A stretch of 64,000 nucleotides of DNA, from positions 5,461,001-5,525,000 of the forward strand of contig NC_065889.1 in the NCBI RefSeq assembly GCF_905147045.1. Direction: 5' to 3'. Within the stretch, counting starts at the first letter, position 1. Each line of letters opens with the position of its first letter. Source of the stretch: Nymphalis io (Eukaryota; Arthropoda; Insecta; Lepidoptera; Nymphalidae). Made by a program: the position numbers and the translations under genes. Shown here piece after piece: positions 24,610 through 36,969 of the stretch. The notes below the pieces were generated by a model. That model saw only the letters and a program-made list of their open reading frames with translations. It was not told the origin of the DNA and ran no database searches.

Positions 24610-26375
24610 TTAAAAAATACGCTACCAGAGTATCCAATACAAAAAATCCATTATTGATTATGTTAGTACCAATTTAACTAATGATAAATTTCATATAGTT
24701 ATAAAGGATTCTTCTATGACCGATCATAGGCAGATTCACCTAGAACTTAAAAAAAATTGAACCACCTCAAAAATTCTTACTCAATATAATGCCATAGACT
24801 ATGATCAACTTTATACTACTATCAAAAAAGTAGGACACGAGGAATTGGGAAGTGACTATGCACGATTGGAAGCGAAAATAAAGTTTTTCACAGAACAAAA
24901 TAAAATAATAAAGGTTAAAGTTCTGAACCCACCCAAAAAAGATTGGATTAACAAAAAAGTAGTCAATGAAATTAGTAAAAGAAATATCCTATTTTCACAA
25001 AAAACCCAAATAATAACACGTTGAAGGAAGAGTTTGCTTTAAAGAAAGATCATGTAGCTAGACTAATTGAAGACACAAAAAAACCTTACTATTACAAAGA
25101 ATTTAACAAATGTTCGTTTGCTGGTTGCAAAGATGTGGAACTTAGTAAACACTTTAGTAAATCACAAAATTACAAAAAGTTGTGCCCCTCCAAAAATCTT
25201 ATTAAACTCAAAATTTATTATTGAATCTCACGGAATATGTAATGCATTTAATGAATACTTCTTCCCTTTCAGCACAAAAAATACCAAAAATATTCCATGA
25301 AAATATTAGCAATGCCTTACCAAAATCCATGAAACTAATCCTAAATTATCTATTTTTGATACAACAACTAATAACAAAATTATTAAAATTATAAATAATC
25401 TCGACTCAAATTGTAGTGTTGGGCTAGATGAGATAAGCACGAAGTGATATAACGTGTAAAATTTCTTATAGTAAATAATTTGACTGAATGTTTCAATACA
25501 TTATTAATGAACGGAGTATTTCCTGACACAATGAAAATTGCAAAGGTAACTCCTATTTACACTCACACTCACCAGATCACTTTATATGCAGACGATACCT
25601 GCTTATTTTACTTTGGATCATCGATAAATGACTTAATCTTGCAAGCTCAAGAAGAGTTAGACTGTTTGTTCTCATGGTTTCAACATAATCTGTTTACTAT
25701 AAATATTTTTAAAACGTGTTACATGATTTTAAAGCAAAAAATAAGGTCTGCGAATAGACAACAAATTAACCTGGAAGTTTCATATTGAATACATTATAAG
25801 TAAGCTTTCATCACTTCTTGGCTCTCTTCGAAACATAGTTTGCTGTATCCCGCGTCAGTTACGATACATATATAATATCCTGGTGAACCATATATTTCAT
25901 ACTTAATTAAAGTATAGGGCAGTGCTGCCAAAACAACATATTTTACTCCAACCATTAAAATTTATACTGAAACCAAACTATATTTACAATATTTGCATCT
26001 TTATAAAAAAAAACCCTTGAAAAAAGAGTCTGTACCAAAATAACTTTTACTAAAATAAAGCAACAGTCTAAGCGCAGCATGCGTCGAGCGAGTCCCATTG
26101 TCCTACCAAAGATAAGAACGAACTATGTCAAAAAAATGATCACATTTCAAGGGGTGCAACTCTTTAACAAAATACCCTCAAATATAAGAAATGTATCTTA
26201 CAAAAGATCATTCACTTCTAAGCAAGTAGTCACAATGTGTTAAATGAGTATGAATTAATAAAGTGTCGGCTAATGTGATAACGAACGACGAATGTAATAA
26301 TTAATTTTAAGTTTAACATTGTTCTCATGTAAGTGACGTTAGTCTATGGGAATAAATATTCTTTAAACCATAAAA
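24610..26375 (+). mobile_element. Decayed Jockey/CR1-type LINE with endonuclease and RT remnants
   Basis: The plus strand keeps the C-terminal end of an apurinic-like endonuclease (SSMTDHRQIHLEL, carrying the DH motif), a linker frame (SKRNILFSQK, DTKKPYYYKEFN) and reverse transcriptase pieces: GVFPDTMKIAKVTPIY and ITLYADDTCLF with the YADD box. Between these two RT pieces the fingers and palm are missing: the frame passes directly from TPIY to the YADD region, so several hundred bases were deleted. The C-terminal segment SSLLGSLRNIVCCIPRQLRY and a 3' end with AATAAATATTCTTTA complete it. Multiple stops and frameshifts make it a pseudo-element. It lies antisense to GABA-B-R1 in an intron. Confidence 0.85.
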
Positions 26376-29300
26376 TATAAATGTTTATTTTTAGTTCTAC
26401 CTTATATACAAATATTAGATTTCTAAATTTGATCGTAACTTATTAGAATTAATTTTGATTGAAAGATATATAAATATTGAATTGGAATACACATTATGAT
26501 TTGAAAGGCCGTACCTTTTGATAATAAGCCCTTCAGTCGACTTGCGGAAATTGGATTCAGAAAGTACCTTTAAAATTGTGTCCTTACAATCCTGTCGAAG
26601 AAGAGAAACGAGAAAGCTAATAGAAAATATATAATATTTTCATAAGTAAAATACCCTGATTTATTTGATTTTTCATTGCCATATTATTTATTACTACAAC
26701 GGCATAATTTTTTTTATATTAAAAAAATATATATAAAAAAACCATGCTAGCTCGGCCAAGTAAAAGAAGGATTTAACTGAATTTTTTAATCTTTGTTTTT
26801 TTGTCTCTGGAAGACAGACTAGCTACTAGATCAATAAATACTTATTGATAAGAGGTTACAGTCAAAACGAAAGGAAATCAATAAGGTTTTCACAATAACA
26901 CAAACAAGTTATGCAACAAAACTAGATCAACTAAAGAAAATGTACGCCAGCGAAATATAATTTTTATTAATTTCGTATTCAGTTTCAGTTTATGAGGTCG
27001 TGTCTATGGTTTATAAGGGAATAAATATGTAAATGGTTTCCAAAAGGTCAGCCGTAAAACTTTGTCAATCGACAGACATAGCTTTTAGCGTGTAGAACTT
27101 TACTCAATATTGATAAGGACATGTATTCGAGCACCGATATATTGGATTTAGTCACGCAAAGCTATCTTCTGAATCACGAAAACAATTGAAGTATTATAGA
27201 TACGCCAAATTTTCATCGTTTTTATTTACACATTTTCTGTAATAGATTGTTCAAAGTATGCAAAGTAATAGTTATGTTAAGTTTAAAATGTAACGTAATG
27301 AACGAGGAAAATTAAAGATTATGATTACTTTGTAATCTCTTTGAAATGACAAAAAATATATTATATACTCATACTTTTTTAAATAAATATTCTCAAGCTC
27401 GTTTCGCGTTATTAGAACGCGAAAAAAGTATATCCTATGAAACCACGGAACGCCTTCTTTTAATTAGGTTTTTTTAAAAAGCCACGTCCTTGTCCAACCT
27501 CTATGGATGTTAGTATATTTGAATGTAGGTTATTTTTATTCTAATCCTTGAAATTTATAATTAAAATTAGTAAAAATATAAATTATATTAGAATTTTGGT
27601 TCCAAAGAAGTGTCTCGGATATTTTTTACAATCAAACCTGATATATGAGCGTCTAATACACCTCCTACCGCGTCAATTTTTGTCAAATTTGAATGATATA
27701 AATTATTTAATAATGAATTATTGGGATAGTAAATATACAAGAACGAAACGAAAGTTTTGATTCCCAACCTTTGATTTATGATATCTTAATCCCGAGTTCT
27801 TGTTGCACATTTTATATTTATAATAGCAATTAAATTACAATAATCACGGACGCACAAAATGTCCTTAATAAAAATATATACTTAAGATAACAATATATGT
27901 AATCAGTCTCATTTTGTATCCTACAAAATTAAGGTCCATATGGAAAAACTTACACAGTGTCTCAGAAAACAGACAAAAAACCGATAGTTCTAACAGGCCA
28001 GCTATATTATTTTATTGGCGTAAACGTTTTGTATGTTTTTGAGATGTTCAGATAAATTATTTTATTTTATTGAAATTTTTATAACTTTAGTAATACTTTA
28101 GCATAGTTGTTACAGACATTTGTAGTAATCTTTACAATACATTTATATTATTTATTTTAAAAAAAATTATCGAACTTATTATTGTCATTATTAGTAAAAG
28201 TTGGCTAAAGACATTCTCTACCAGTTAATCTTCAGGCTGAATATATAAAGGCGGTGCTGAAATTAATAAAATATAAATCAAATAAACTATACACATAAAT
28301 GTAATATAAGTATTAATATATATATTGGAATTAACATATATATATTGAAACAATACTTGTAAGTTACAAGCAAAAAAACTAAATCTACGAACTAACCTTT
28401 ATATAATTCAGATGGGCATATATATGTACATACGTGATATAATCTATAACTTTTAATGTCTCCTATCGACACATGCAATTTTATAGGTGATTTTTGGGAT
28501 ACGCTGTATGGCTTTGCAACATAGACGTGCCGTATATAGTATATAAAATCGAGCTTTATGAGTTTACTGTAACCACAGATTATAAAACAAAAGGCAAATG
28601 GAGCGCGCGGAACGAACATTGTGCTGCTAGGAATTCGACATGTGTGCGTGACAGCGTTGTAGATATATGTGCGCCAGCGTGCATGTCGGTCTGCTAGGAT
28701 AATTAAAAAAATCCTACATTTGTAAATTTTATTATTTTTTTATATTAAAATCTAATAAATTTAATCTATGAATATATAGAAAATTAATGTTTATTTATTG
28801 AAACATGTAGAAAAAAAAGATAGAAAAAATAAAATAGGTTATATATTGCATACATAAAAATAAAGAGAGAAAAGAGTTTTTTTAATAGCCTTTAATTTAC
28901 CCGAACTTCTTAAAATATTGTCGTTTGGCATATATACGTCTGGTTTAGGTTTAAATTTCCTGTTAAGCCATACTAAGTGGACATTGTCTTTTTCGTTTAT
29001 ACATTTTCTTATGATTTTAGTATTATTAAAATTAACCTACTAAACTCTTAAATCACGATTTACTAGTACGATATTACAAAAAATATACCGTAGGCATGCC
29101 ATTTATTGAGATAGCCTTTAAACTAAGACTATAACTTCTCGCTATGACTTTCGAAGATAGAAAAGTAACATTAAACCCGAGTGAGACCGCTCGTAGCAGC
29201 TATTTACTGATAAAAAAAAAAATTAATTGAATTTACACGGAGACAAACTGTTTTGTATACATATCTATATATATATTTCCCAAAATTTCTTATCTAGCCT

Positions 29301-29507
29301 TTGTTTTGAAGTGGCATTATTGTTTTGGAATACCATCGCTCCCTTAATATTACCCTTCAATACACAGCAAATTGAATTAGTGCGGAATAGCGTGTAATGG
29401 AGATACAATATTTTGGTATTGTGAGATATTGTTCAATGTGTAAACATTTAGTAACATGATAATGATATCGAATACGTATATAGTATATTAATAGAGGATA
29501 TAATAAT

Positions 29508-29834
29508 GTAATGTCACTGTAACAGCCTGTGAATGTCCCACTGCTGGCCTAAGGCCTCTTCTACATGTTTTGAGGAGAAGGTTTGGAGCTTATTCCACCG
29601 CGCCGCTCCAATGGTTGGTAGAATACTCATGTGGCAGAATTTCAGTGAAATTAAATACATGCCGATTTCACTCACGCCATGCCTCACGATGTTTTCCTTT
29701 ACCGTCAAGCACGAGATGAATTATAATCACAAATTAAGCACATACAAATTCAGCGGTGCTTGCCCGGGTTTGAACCCGCGATCATCGGCTTAGATTCACA
29801 CGTTCAAACCACTGGGCCATCTCGGCAAAATAAT
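29508..29834 (-). mobile_element. tRNA-derived SINE (family 1), near full length
   Basis: Full body with a clear B box (GGGTTTGAACCCGCG) and the end GGGCCATCTCGGC on the plus strand. A 10-bp direct repeat ATATAATAAT occurs at 29498..29507 and 29835..29844. It may be the target-site duplication, although in AT-rich DNA chance is possible. Confidence 0.87.
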
Positions 29835-30000
29835 ATATAATAATTAAATCGAATTAAAAAAAATAAGCAACAATTTTGACACATCTTGAGCGAAATGCCT
29901 CCACTCTGGACATTAGCGTTACGAGAAATATTCTTTAATAATTTAAATAATATTTCGCGTAGCTGAGATGGTATTTTAATATAAGAATTTTTTTAATTAT

Positions 30001-30110
30001 CGTAGCCGATGTAGCCCAGTAGTTTTATGGAAATTTTTAACAGATGATTGCGGTTTCAAACATTTGCAAGAACGACTGACTTTTCATATGACTGATATGA
30101 CTTATATATT
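30001..30110 (+). mobile_element. Old SINE head (family 1)
   Basis: A tRNA-like head, GCCGATGTAGCCCAGTAG followed by a GATTGCGGTTTCAAAC B-box-like part and GACTTTTCATATG. The tail cannot be traced. Confidence 0.5.
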
Positions 30111-31602
30111 TCATTTTAACATGTCTTTATAATTTGTTATATAAACTTGCTTATGTCGGATAAAATACGATCAAATTCAATAAATGTGTAAAGTAATTAG
30201 AATGACGTAAAGATATTTTCTTACCTAAATATTTTAAGAACCAAACTAAGAACAGTGCTATTATTCAAAATAAAACGTACCTACAGATTTTAATCTCAGC
30301 AAACTAAAGTGGACTAATGTATTGAAATTCCTCGCAGGAATATATTTTGAACACTTAGCCTTTTCAATTTCGTTGCTAGATTTATCTAGGGAGACCTTTA
30401 CCACTCCATTCCTTCTAATATAAAATATGAGCTTATTATAAAGAAACCCTATTTATTTTATCCATATATTAGACGCCGAGGGACATTTCAAGCTAAAATT
30501 TACATTACCGATACATGACTTGAGTTTCTTTTCGAGAAAAAGTTTTATCATCTAATTATAATATATATATTTAACGTTATTATAAACATTGCTTATCGTT
30601 AGCGGCTGTTTATTTAAACACTGATTACATTCTTTCTGTCATTACTGATTCTTTCGTATGTCACGAAAGATAACAGAGCATTTTTTAAATAATAACCCGC
30701 TAAAAAATGTTTCAAGTAAGGCCGTTAGAATTTAACATATTTTATTGACAGATAAAATATTTTAATATGATTTTTTATAATCAAAATTGAATCATTCAAC
30801 CCTTCTTAGTTATTGCTGTTTTGACAACGTCATAAAGTACAATTTGTCATTAACTAGTCCATTAATAATTAATTTAACTTTAATGTTAAAGATGCATTAA
30901 CTTAAAAACGTACACAGAAGTTATGAGCAAGTATTCGAGATAAATCTAAGTAAAATAACATTTTAGGTAAGAGAAAATTACACAAAGACTAGAAGTAAGA
31001 CGGATAGTCGCAACGCTACAATTCAAGGGACAAAGCGCGGCCACTCTGTCTCCGTGCACAGACAGCGTACCTTCCTAGGTAAACTTATTTTAATTTATGA
31101 GTTCTTATCGTAATAATAAATCGCATTCCCAATTGTAAAAGTAAAGAAATTCAAGCAATTGTCTTGAAAGCTTGACTCGACTGATTTTTGTATAAAAAGC
31201 CATGTATTATATTATACTTTTGGGATAGTAATGCAAAAATAAATATTAAAGATATAACTTGTGTATCATCTACTTATGAATATGATTGAGATTGAGCCAA
31301 CCTTTGGTTCAATTGCGATTAAATCGGGAAATAGTTACTGCTAAAATTCATGCCACCGATTCCATACAAACCGTAGTTAACGTCAACGCTATCGAATAAA
31401 AAAGCGTTAGGCACACGGTCAATTAATTATTTTATTTTATAATTGAGTATAATAGTTATATTGTTTTTATTTAAGCTCTTAATGAGTGATACGATCACGT
31501 CAATATTAAATAGGTTGTATAATCCGCTTATCGGTCGGATATCCTCTTGTATCATGCAATGAGTTTTTTATATAAATTAAAACATTATTCTTTATATAGT
31601 CA

Positions 31603-31790
31603 CACTAGTTTTCGCCCACAGCATCGCCTGTGTTTTGATGGGATGGGGGAGGTGTTAGGTATAAAATCGTACATTCAATAAAATCGTTCATTCACATCGT
31701 TTCGTGGTTAAGTAAAAGAGTTACAGACAAACAGACATACGGATTTAATGTCATGATTACAATATTAATACACGAATTGTTCATTTTTTT
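31603..31790 (+). repeat. Old interspersed repeat fragment
   Basis: ACTAGTTTTCGCCCACAGCA at the start and GAGTTACAGACAAACAGACA near the end are the usual outer parts of this repeat type. Confidence 0.4.
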
Positions 31791-31869
31791 AATAATAACG
31801 GGATACATGGTTAATTAAAATTCTGAGCTGACAGTAGGGTGAGTCGAAAATGAAAATTCATTTTTTATT

Positions 31870-31927
31870 TATATATATATATTTATTAATATAAAATTAT
31901 TTTTATATTAATAAATATATATATATA
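31870..31927. repeat. Long AT hairpin, 27-bp arms and 4-base loop
   Basis: The arms 31870..31896 and 31901..31927 are perfect reverse complements around the loop TTAT. The inner part (TTTATTAATATAAAA) is not simple repeat; the outer part is (TA)n. Confidence 0.95.
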
Positions 31928-33240
31928 TATATAGAAGATATAGAGCTATCTATAATATTGTATTGACGTAGGATTTGACGCAACATAATTCATATTTTTT
32001 TATAAACAATATTACAGTCAGAAATATTTGAAAGCTTTGAATACCATAGAACATAATTATTCGTGTCTTAAGATCCATTAACATCATATTTAACAATTTT
32101 TTTTCATTTTAATTAAATTACTCTCTCATTATAAAACCTTAATAGTTTCAACATTTCTATGCTAATAGGCGTAAAAATATTTGATACTAACATTAACGGA
32201 AGACAAATGAGAGTGTCGCATCTCAAAACCTCTCAGAGAGAACTGTGGCTCCACTAATTACATTGTAGAACTATAAGGACTTAGACCTCATTCATTGCGG
32301 ACTCCTAATGTGAATATACTTTTCCTAACTTCATGTGTCTGCTTTAATATATTTTGAACGAAAAGTAAACAAAGTAATATGTCTGTTTGTTTTTTTATTT
32401 TTCAACAGTTTCTATTCTTATTCCTTATTAATTATTTCTTATTTATATCTAGTTGATCTAGTGGCAAGTTTATAACGATTCAAATCTCGAGGTTCTGGGT
32501 GATAAATTATTTTTCGTCAAAGAAATGTCATTCATTTTTTTCTGTCAAAAAAATCTTAGTAGCAGTATAAAGTTTGACAGTTGGCAGTGTTTACACAACC
32601 ATGCCTCGGATTGTTGTCCCATAGGAATATGAAAGTGATAGAGTGCACCTGTATTTTGCTAAAATATTAAATCTTTTGCACAATTGACTGATCTCCATTA
32701 AGAATGACCACTTGAATTGAAAATCGTAAAATTAATAAAATAAATGTACGTTTACAATAGAAATAACTTATTTTAGAACAAATACAAAAGCTGGAGCGTA
32801 GCGTTAGAAAAACAGGCAAATTAAATTCTTAAAAGGTAATATTATGATTTTCAGTGATTACCATAATTTTTAAGCAGCCAATATGACATTTGTGTATATA
32901 ATAATAAATAGCATAAATAATTTAAATAAAACTTTTCTGACTTGAAAAATAACCATAACTTTTCATTGCGTTTGAGTAATCGCGGTAAAAAGCATTCCTA
33001 TCCATCTCATTCAAAATATCCTTGTCCCTAATGAAATGCTCGGCTGGTACAGCATTAACTAGTTAAAGTAGACAATACAAACATACCTTTACATTTATAA
33101 TAGAACCATTAGTGATTCATTGAGTGTAATTTGTAAATAAGTAAATTAGGATATGAAAAATAAAAAACGTGGGTTCCAAAATTATCGGTTGAGGTGTAAA
33201 TTGAGGTGTGAATAAGCCTATGTGTATTTTTTTTATTCAT

Positions 33241-33520
33241 AGTGAAAGGTTGACCGTAGCGCTTATTTAAATGGTTGCCCAAAGGCACTGGCAGTGTGAG
33301 CGATATAAACCTCTTTTCAAAACGTCAAATAAACGCTGGTTACCACGGGTTCTAAAATTATGTCCCTTGTGCACAGGTATAATAACAGGTAGAATAACTG
33401 TAGTATTACAGTATTAATTACAGAATAATACTGGCTCATTCAAGATCCAAACTGAAATCCACTAGAATAAACAGTTAGAAACAGTTTCTACTCACTTGGG
33501 GCTTCTACCGTAAAAGTTCA
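33241..33520 (-). repeat. Family 2 repeat, old
   Basis: TATGTCCCTTGTGCACAGG and CTGGCTCATTCAAGATCC align with the family; other parts are strongly diverged. Confidence 0.5.
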
Positions 33521-33912
33521 ACCGGATCCTTCTTAGATTTTGAATACGATTAGCATTATAGTAATATAAATAGAATATAAAACCTTATTATTTATTTATT
33601 TCAAACAATATTCAAGGTAGTTAAAATATTCTTTTAAATTCATAAATATTCATATATTAACATAAGTGTAATGTTATTATTAACGATACCTAGTTGTGCA
33701 ACTATGCTATCGAATAAGAATACGTTCTGTTTGTAATGCCTAACTGAAAAAACTAATAAACCTACATACATAAATCATATTCCTGAAGATGCAGCGCGGT
33801 TAGAATAATGTTTATGAGATGATAAGCGTCAATTTAATTTTCTTGTATGTATGTGTATGTCGCATCGTTCAATCGTTACCGCTGAGTAACTTTACAAATA
33901 TCAATACACATT

Positions 33913-33946
33913 TTACCTACATACATACATGTATGTATGTAGGTAA
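33913..33946. repeat. Perfect 34-bp palindrome
   Basis: The two 17-bp halves are exact reverse complements with no loop, centred between 33929 and 33930. Each half is a TACA/TGTA tandem run capped by TTACC/GGTAA. It abuts a rearranged SINE at 33954. Confidence 0.97.
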
Positions 33947-33953
33947 CGCTTTT

Positions 33954-34068
33954 ACGCTGCTTCAATGCGGGTTGGTGGAATAAGCTCCAAACCTTCTTCT
34001 CAAAAAGAGGAGAGGCGGCTTTTAGCCCAGTAGTGGGACATTCACAGGCTGTTACGGTTACGGTTACT
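33954..34068 (+). mobile_element. tRNA-derived SINE (family 1), tail half, rearranged
   Basis: It ends with GGGACATTCACAGGCTGTTA and a GGTTAC repeat tail in plus orientation. Its left end, CGCTGCTTCAATGCGGGTTG, is in the opposite orientation to the rest. The flip occurs at the TTCCACC/GGTGGAA arms that bracket this loop in other copies. It lies 8 bp right of a perfect 34-bp palindrome. Confidence 0.82.
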
Positions 34069-34205
34069 TCGATAGTCTTCATTGGGATTAATCATCGTTG
34101 CCTAAATTAGTCAGGAAAACTTTATGAACTTGGTTTTACATATCTCTATTTTTCTATATATTTATATACCGAACTATGTTCGACACTTTTTCGAGAAGTC
34201 TTTAA

Positions 34206-34383
34206 GAATTTCAGTGAAATTAGACACTTGCAGGTTTCCTCACGATGTTTTCCTTCACCGTCAAGTTGGAGATGAATTATAATCACAAATTAAGCACATG
34301 AAAATTCATTGGTGCTTGCCCGGGTTTGAACCCAAGATCATCGGTTAAGAATCACGCGTTTTTACCACTAGGCCATCTCGGCT
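34206..34383 (-). mobile_element. tRNA-derived SINE (family 1), head half
   Basis: The head half of a minus-oriented copy, from GAATTTCAGTGAAATTAGAC to AGGCCATCTCGGC, with a good B box (GGGTTTGAACCCAAG). It starts close to where the rearranged copy at 33954..34068 loses sequence, so the two are probably halves of one insertion. Confidence 0.82.
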
Positions 34384-34754
34384 CTTTTTTCCTATCCAAG
34401 TGCGTACGTGATATTATAGTGCATAAACATTCACGCATATAATGTTGCGCTCTCTATTCCTACTCTTAAATCGTTATGTATAATAGAAAAAACTGCAATG
34501 CGTGGCAATTAAATCAGGACGCAAGACGATTCGCCTGAATTTAAAAGCCGTCGCTTAACGCGCTTTCCAAAACATGTCAATAGCAAAACTGCAATCATAC
34601 AAACGCCTGACTGTAAATGACAACTGTGTCAAAAACACACTAACATTTTACTTCCGACCCGAGTTGTGACTCCAGAATCTCAGGATCTACAGCGTTAAAG
34701 AGCTAGACCAATGATGCAGCTCTACAAACTCATATCCTCAATAATATTATAATT

Positions 34755-34885
34755 ATAAAAGTGAAGTGAAGTGAACTGTTTGTATGTTGGTTATGCTTCA
34801 TATCTTCACTGCTCAACCGACAGAAAAGGACATAGGATACTTCCCTCTCTCACATCTGGGTATAGCTGCGGGCGAAAACTAATAA
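34755..34885 (-). repeat. Old interspersed repeat fragment
   Basis: TTCACTGCTCAACCGACAGA and TAGCTGCGGGCGAAAACTAA look like the reverse orientation of a repeat with a CGCCCGCAGC start. It is preceded by a short GTGAA tandem run. Confidence 0.4.
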
Positions 34886-35187
34886 GAATATAAACAGACA
34901 TTCTCACTCCATAATGTATAGACATAGATTAGTATATTTATAGGAAAAGTTCGTAGCGTGTCAAATCCCACTTGGTGTCGATACAAATAAGTATCTAACG
35001 GCAAATCGAGTCCACGGAGTCATGCGAGATCGGTGCGACCTATATACGTTACTATACTACAATATTATTTGGTTTTTATTACTTTCAGGGCCTTGTAGAC
35101 GTAGGTAAAATGTAATGAGCGTATAAGTTTCGAGGAAAACCTTTGACCTTTTATTAGCTCTTATTGAATAAATGTAGATTATATTTA

Positions 35188-35396
35188 ACTTGTTTCCGCC
35201 CGCGGTTTAGCCCGCGTTTAAGGGGGAAGGCAGGTTTTAGGTAACTTCTGTCCTTTTTTGTACCTTTGACAACGTGTATACAAAATGTCACGATGATTGG
35301 ATAAATAGTTAAGACGTGAATGCGTAACAAACAAAGTAATACACAACCAAACCAATTTATTTTCGCATTTATAATATTAATAAGGATTTTCAAAGG
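35188..35396 (+). repeat. Old interspersed repeat ending TTTCGCATTTATAATATTA
   Basis: It starts near CCGCCCGCGGTTTAGCCCGC, carries GAATGCGTAACAAACAAAGT and ends TTTCGCATTTATAATATTAA. Related ends occur at 2385..2465, 14640..14785 and 39196..39330. The class is unknown to me. Confidence 0.55.
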
Positions 35397-35910
35397 TCAA
35401 TGTCATATTTCAAGCGAGTTTGTGATTTTATTTTAAAAATTAAAAAATAATTGTGAAAATAAATAACGTTAATACTATTGCGCTCGAAATGTATAATTCA
35501 AAGAATAATTGGCACAAATCGATTATATAACCTTTTTGATTTCATCAATTTCTGGTGATATTTTGATGAACGTGCTTAAAATGCCATATAAAATTAAACA
35601 CTAATCCACTTATTTTTACAGTTCATATAAATAAATATAGTACATACATACGTTCGCGTGTACGAACATCTATTTTAATATTATAACAATTTTCAATGAA
35701 GTCTCGCCACGTAATTTAATAAGTTTATTCAAGTAAAATCCCTCGTGCGTTCCATTGTAACCGAGTTTTCATGTTTACTTTAGGTTAATTGTAGGTTAAT
35801 AAATGTTTGTGATATTCGATACCACAAACATTTCAAAATTTGCTTATTAAAATACAATACCGTGTTGAGTAATCTATATCATAGTTCATATAGATATAAG
35901 CCATACCTTT

Positions 35911-36160
35911 AGTGATAGGGCTTTCTGCAAACTCGTCTGGGTTGGTATCCCCCACTCGTCAGATATTCTACCGCAAAACTGTACTTGGTATTGTTGTGTC
36001 TCGGTTTGAAGGATGAGTGAGCCAATGTTATTAGGGGGACAAGGGACATAACATCTTAGTTCCTAGGGTTGGTGGCGCATTAGCGATGTGGCTTACATCC
36101 AAACCATCGTTAACAATTCTTACAATGCCAATGTCTATGGGCGTTGGAGTAGTGAGAACC
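35911..36160 (+). repeat. Family 2 repeat, 3' end missing
   Basis: AGTGATAGGGCTTTCTGCAA, CTCGTCAGATATTCTACCGC and GGGTTGGTGGCGCATTAGCG are clear; it stops after CTATGGGCGTTGG. Confidence 0.78.
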
Positions 36161-36339
36161 TTTTTAATATTTACGGCAAACAATTAAAGCTGAGATTTGT
36201 AACAAACAAATCCATCATACACTAAAGAAAAACCGCAGCCTAATTTTTTTTTTAATAAAAAAAATTAACATTTTTTATTATACATTTATTTTTATTAAAA
36301 GAAAAAAGTACAATTTTATTTTATTACCATTTTCTTTCT

Positions 36340-36655
36340 TTTTTTTTCACGCAGTGGAAACCTTCAGAAAGGTACCTAGCTCCCATGGGGGGCAACTGGG
36401 TTATGTGGGATTCTTACCCACTAAAACCACTGCGATGACCGTCCTCGGCACGGATCAGAGAGGCTGCGGGATCGTGTTGATATAACGCATCCACGGCCTC
36501 TCTCGTGCTTTGCTCCGCTCGTGGCTCGGCGGAGCTCCTCAGGGGGCGAAGGTAATCTCGCCCCCCCGCACTCCTCGCTAGTGCGTACGGCTGCCGTCCT
36601 CCTCAGGTAATTTATATTACCATAGACCAACTAGGATAACTCGAGACTAGAGGGT
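36340..36655 (-). mobile_element. Non-LTR retrotransposon 3' tail (Jockey/R1-like)
   Basis: On the minus strand this GC-rich block reads through GAGGAGGACGGCAGCCG, a run ending ACGGTCATCGCAGTGGTTTT, AGTGGGTAAGAATCCCAC and a final part rich in A. It looks like the last codons and 3' UTR of a lepidopteran non-LTR element, heavily 5'-truncated. Its composition is abruptly unlike the intron around it. The clade is inferred from general resemblance only. Confidence 0.55.
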
Positions 36656-36798
36656 CAGTTTCTTCCGAATTGTGAAACGTAAAATAAATAACAAAGATTT
36701 GAATAATATCATGTTTATATTTACAAATTAAGCTGTCAACTTAAGATTGTGTGCGTGTGCTGCATACATGTATTTGAAAATGTAAATTCAATACTTAC

Positions 36799-36969
36799 TG
36801 ATATGAAAACCTCCTCAGCTTGTTGCAATATAGCGATGCGTGACCAGCCGAACTTTTGCATGAGTTTTATCCTTGTCGGGTTATGAACAGTTGCAGAGGG
36901 ATGTGTTCGGAAGAGCGTAGGAAACCGCGCACGGTCCGACAGAGCTGGTGAAGACGCGCCGTAACAGAG
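36799..36969 (-). CDS. GABA-B-R1: GABA-B receptor subunit 1, third recognised coding exon
   Basis: This exon has 57 codons and phase 0 at both ends. The acceptor is TGTTTTCGCAG and the donor is ATATCA|GTAAGT. It encodes LCYGASSPALSDRARFPTLF, then RTHPSATVHNPTRIKL and GWSRIAILQQAEEVFIS. The Ser of YGASS and the His of RTHPS align with two further residues of the mammalian orthosteric GABA pocket, so ligand binding appears conserved. The exon closes lobe 1 and enters the hinge and lobe 2. It reads straight into the next exon (EEVFIS|TVEDLE). I see no frameshift or stop. A non-LTR 3' tail (36340..36655) sits about 145 bp downstream of the donor in the intron. Confidence 0.95.

Larger units (their letters stand above)
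22944..36798 (-). other. GABA-B-R1 intron between exons 36799..36969 and 22727..22943
   Basis: This 13,855-bp intron starts with GTAAGT and ends in TTTCAG when read on the minus strand. It holds a SINE fragment 143 bp upstream of its acceptor, a decayed LINE, several SINEs and family 2 copies, a long AT hairpin and the palindrome and inverted-SINE cluster near 34 kb. I recognise nothing in 23216..24609, 26376..29497, 30111..31602, 31928..33240 and 34384..34754. Confidence 0.85.

Noticed and set aside
28494..28697. 67-codon plus-strand frame ending CAPACMSVC
   Set aside because: The Cys-rich end is short, there is no signal peptide or splice context, and the first half is AT-derived.
36421..36630. 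69-codon Arg-rich frame
   Set aside because: It is the 3' tail of a non-LTR retrotransposon and not a host gene.
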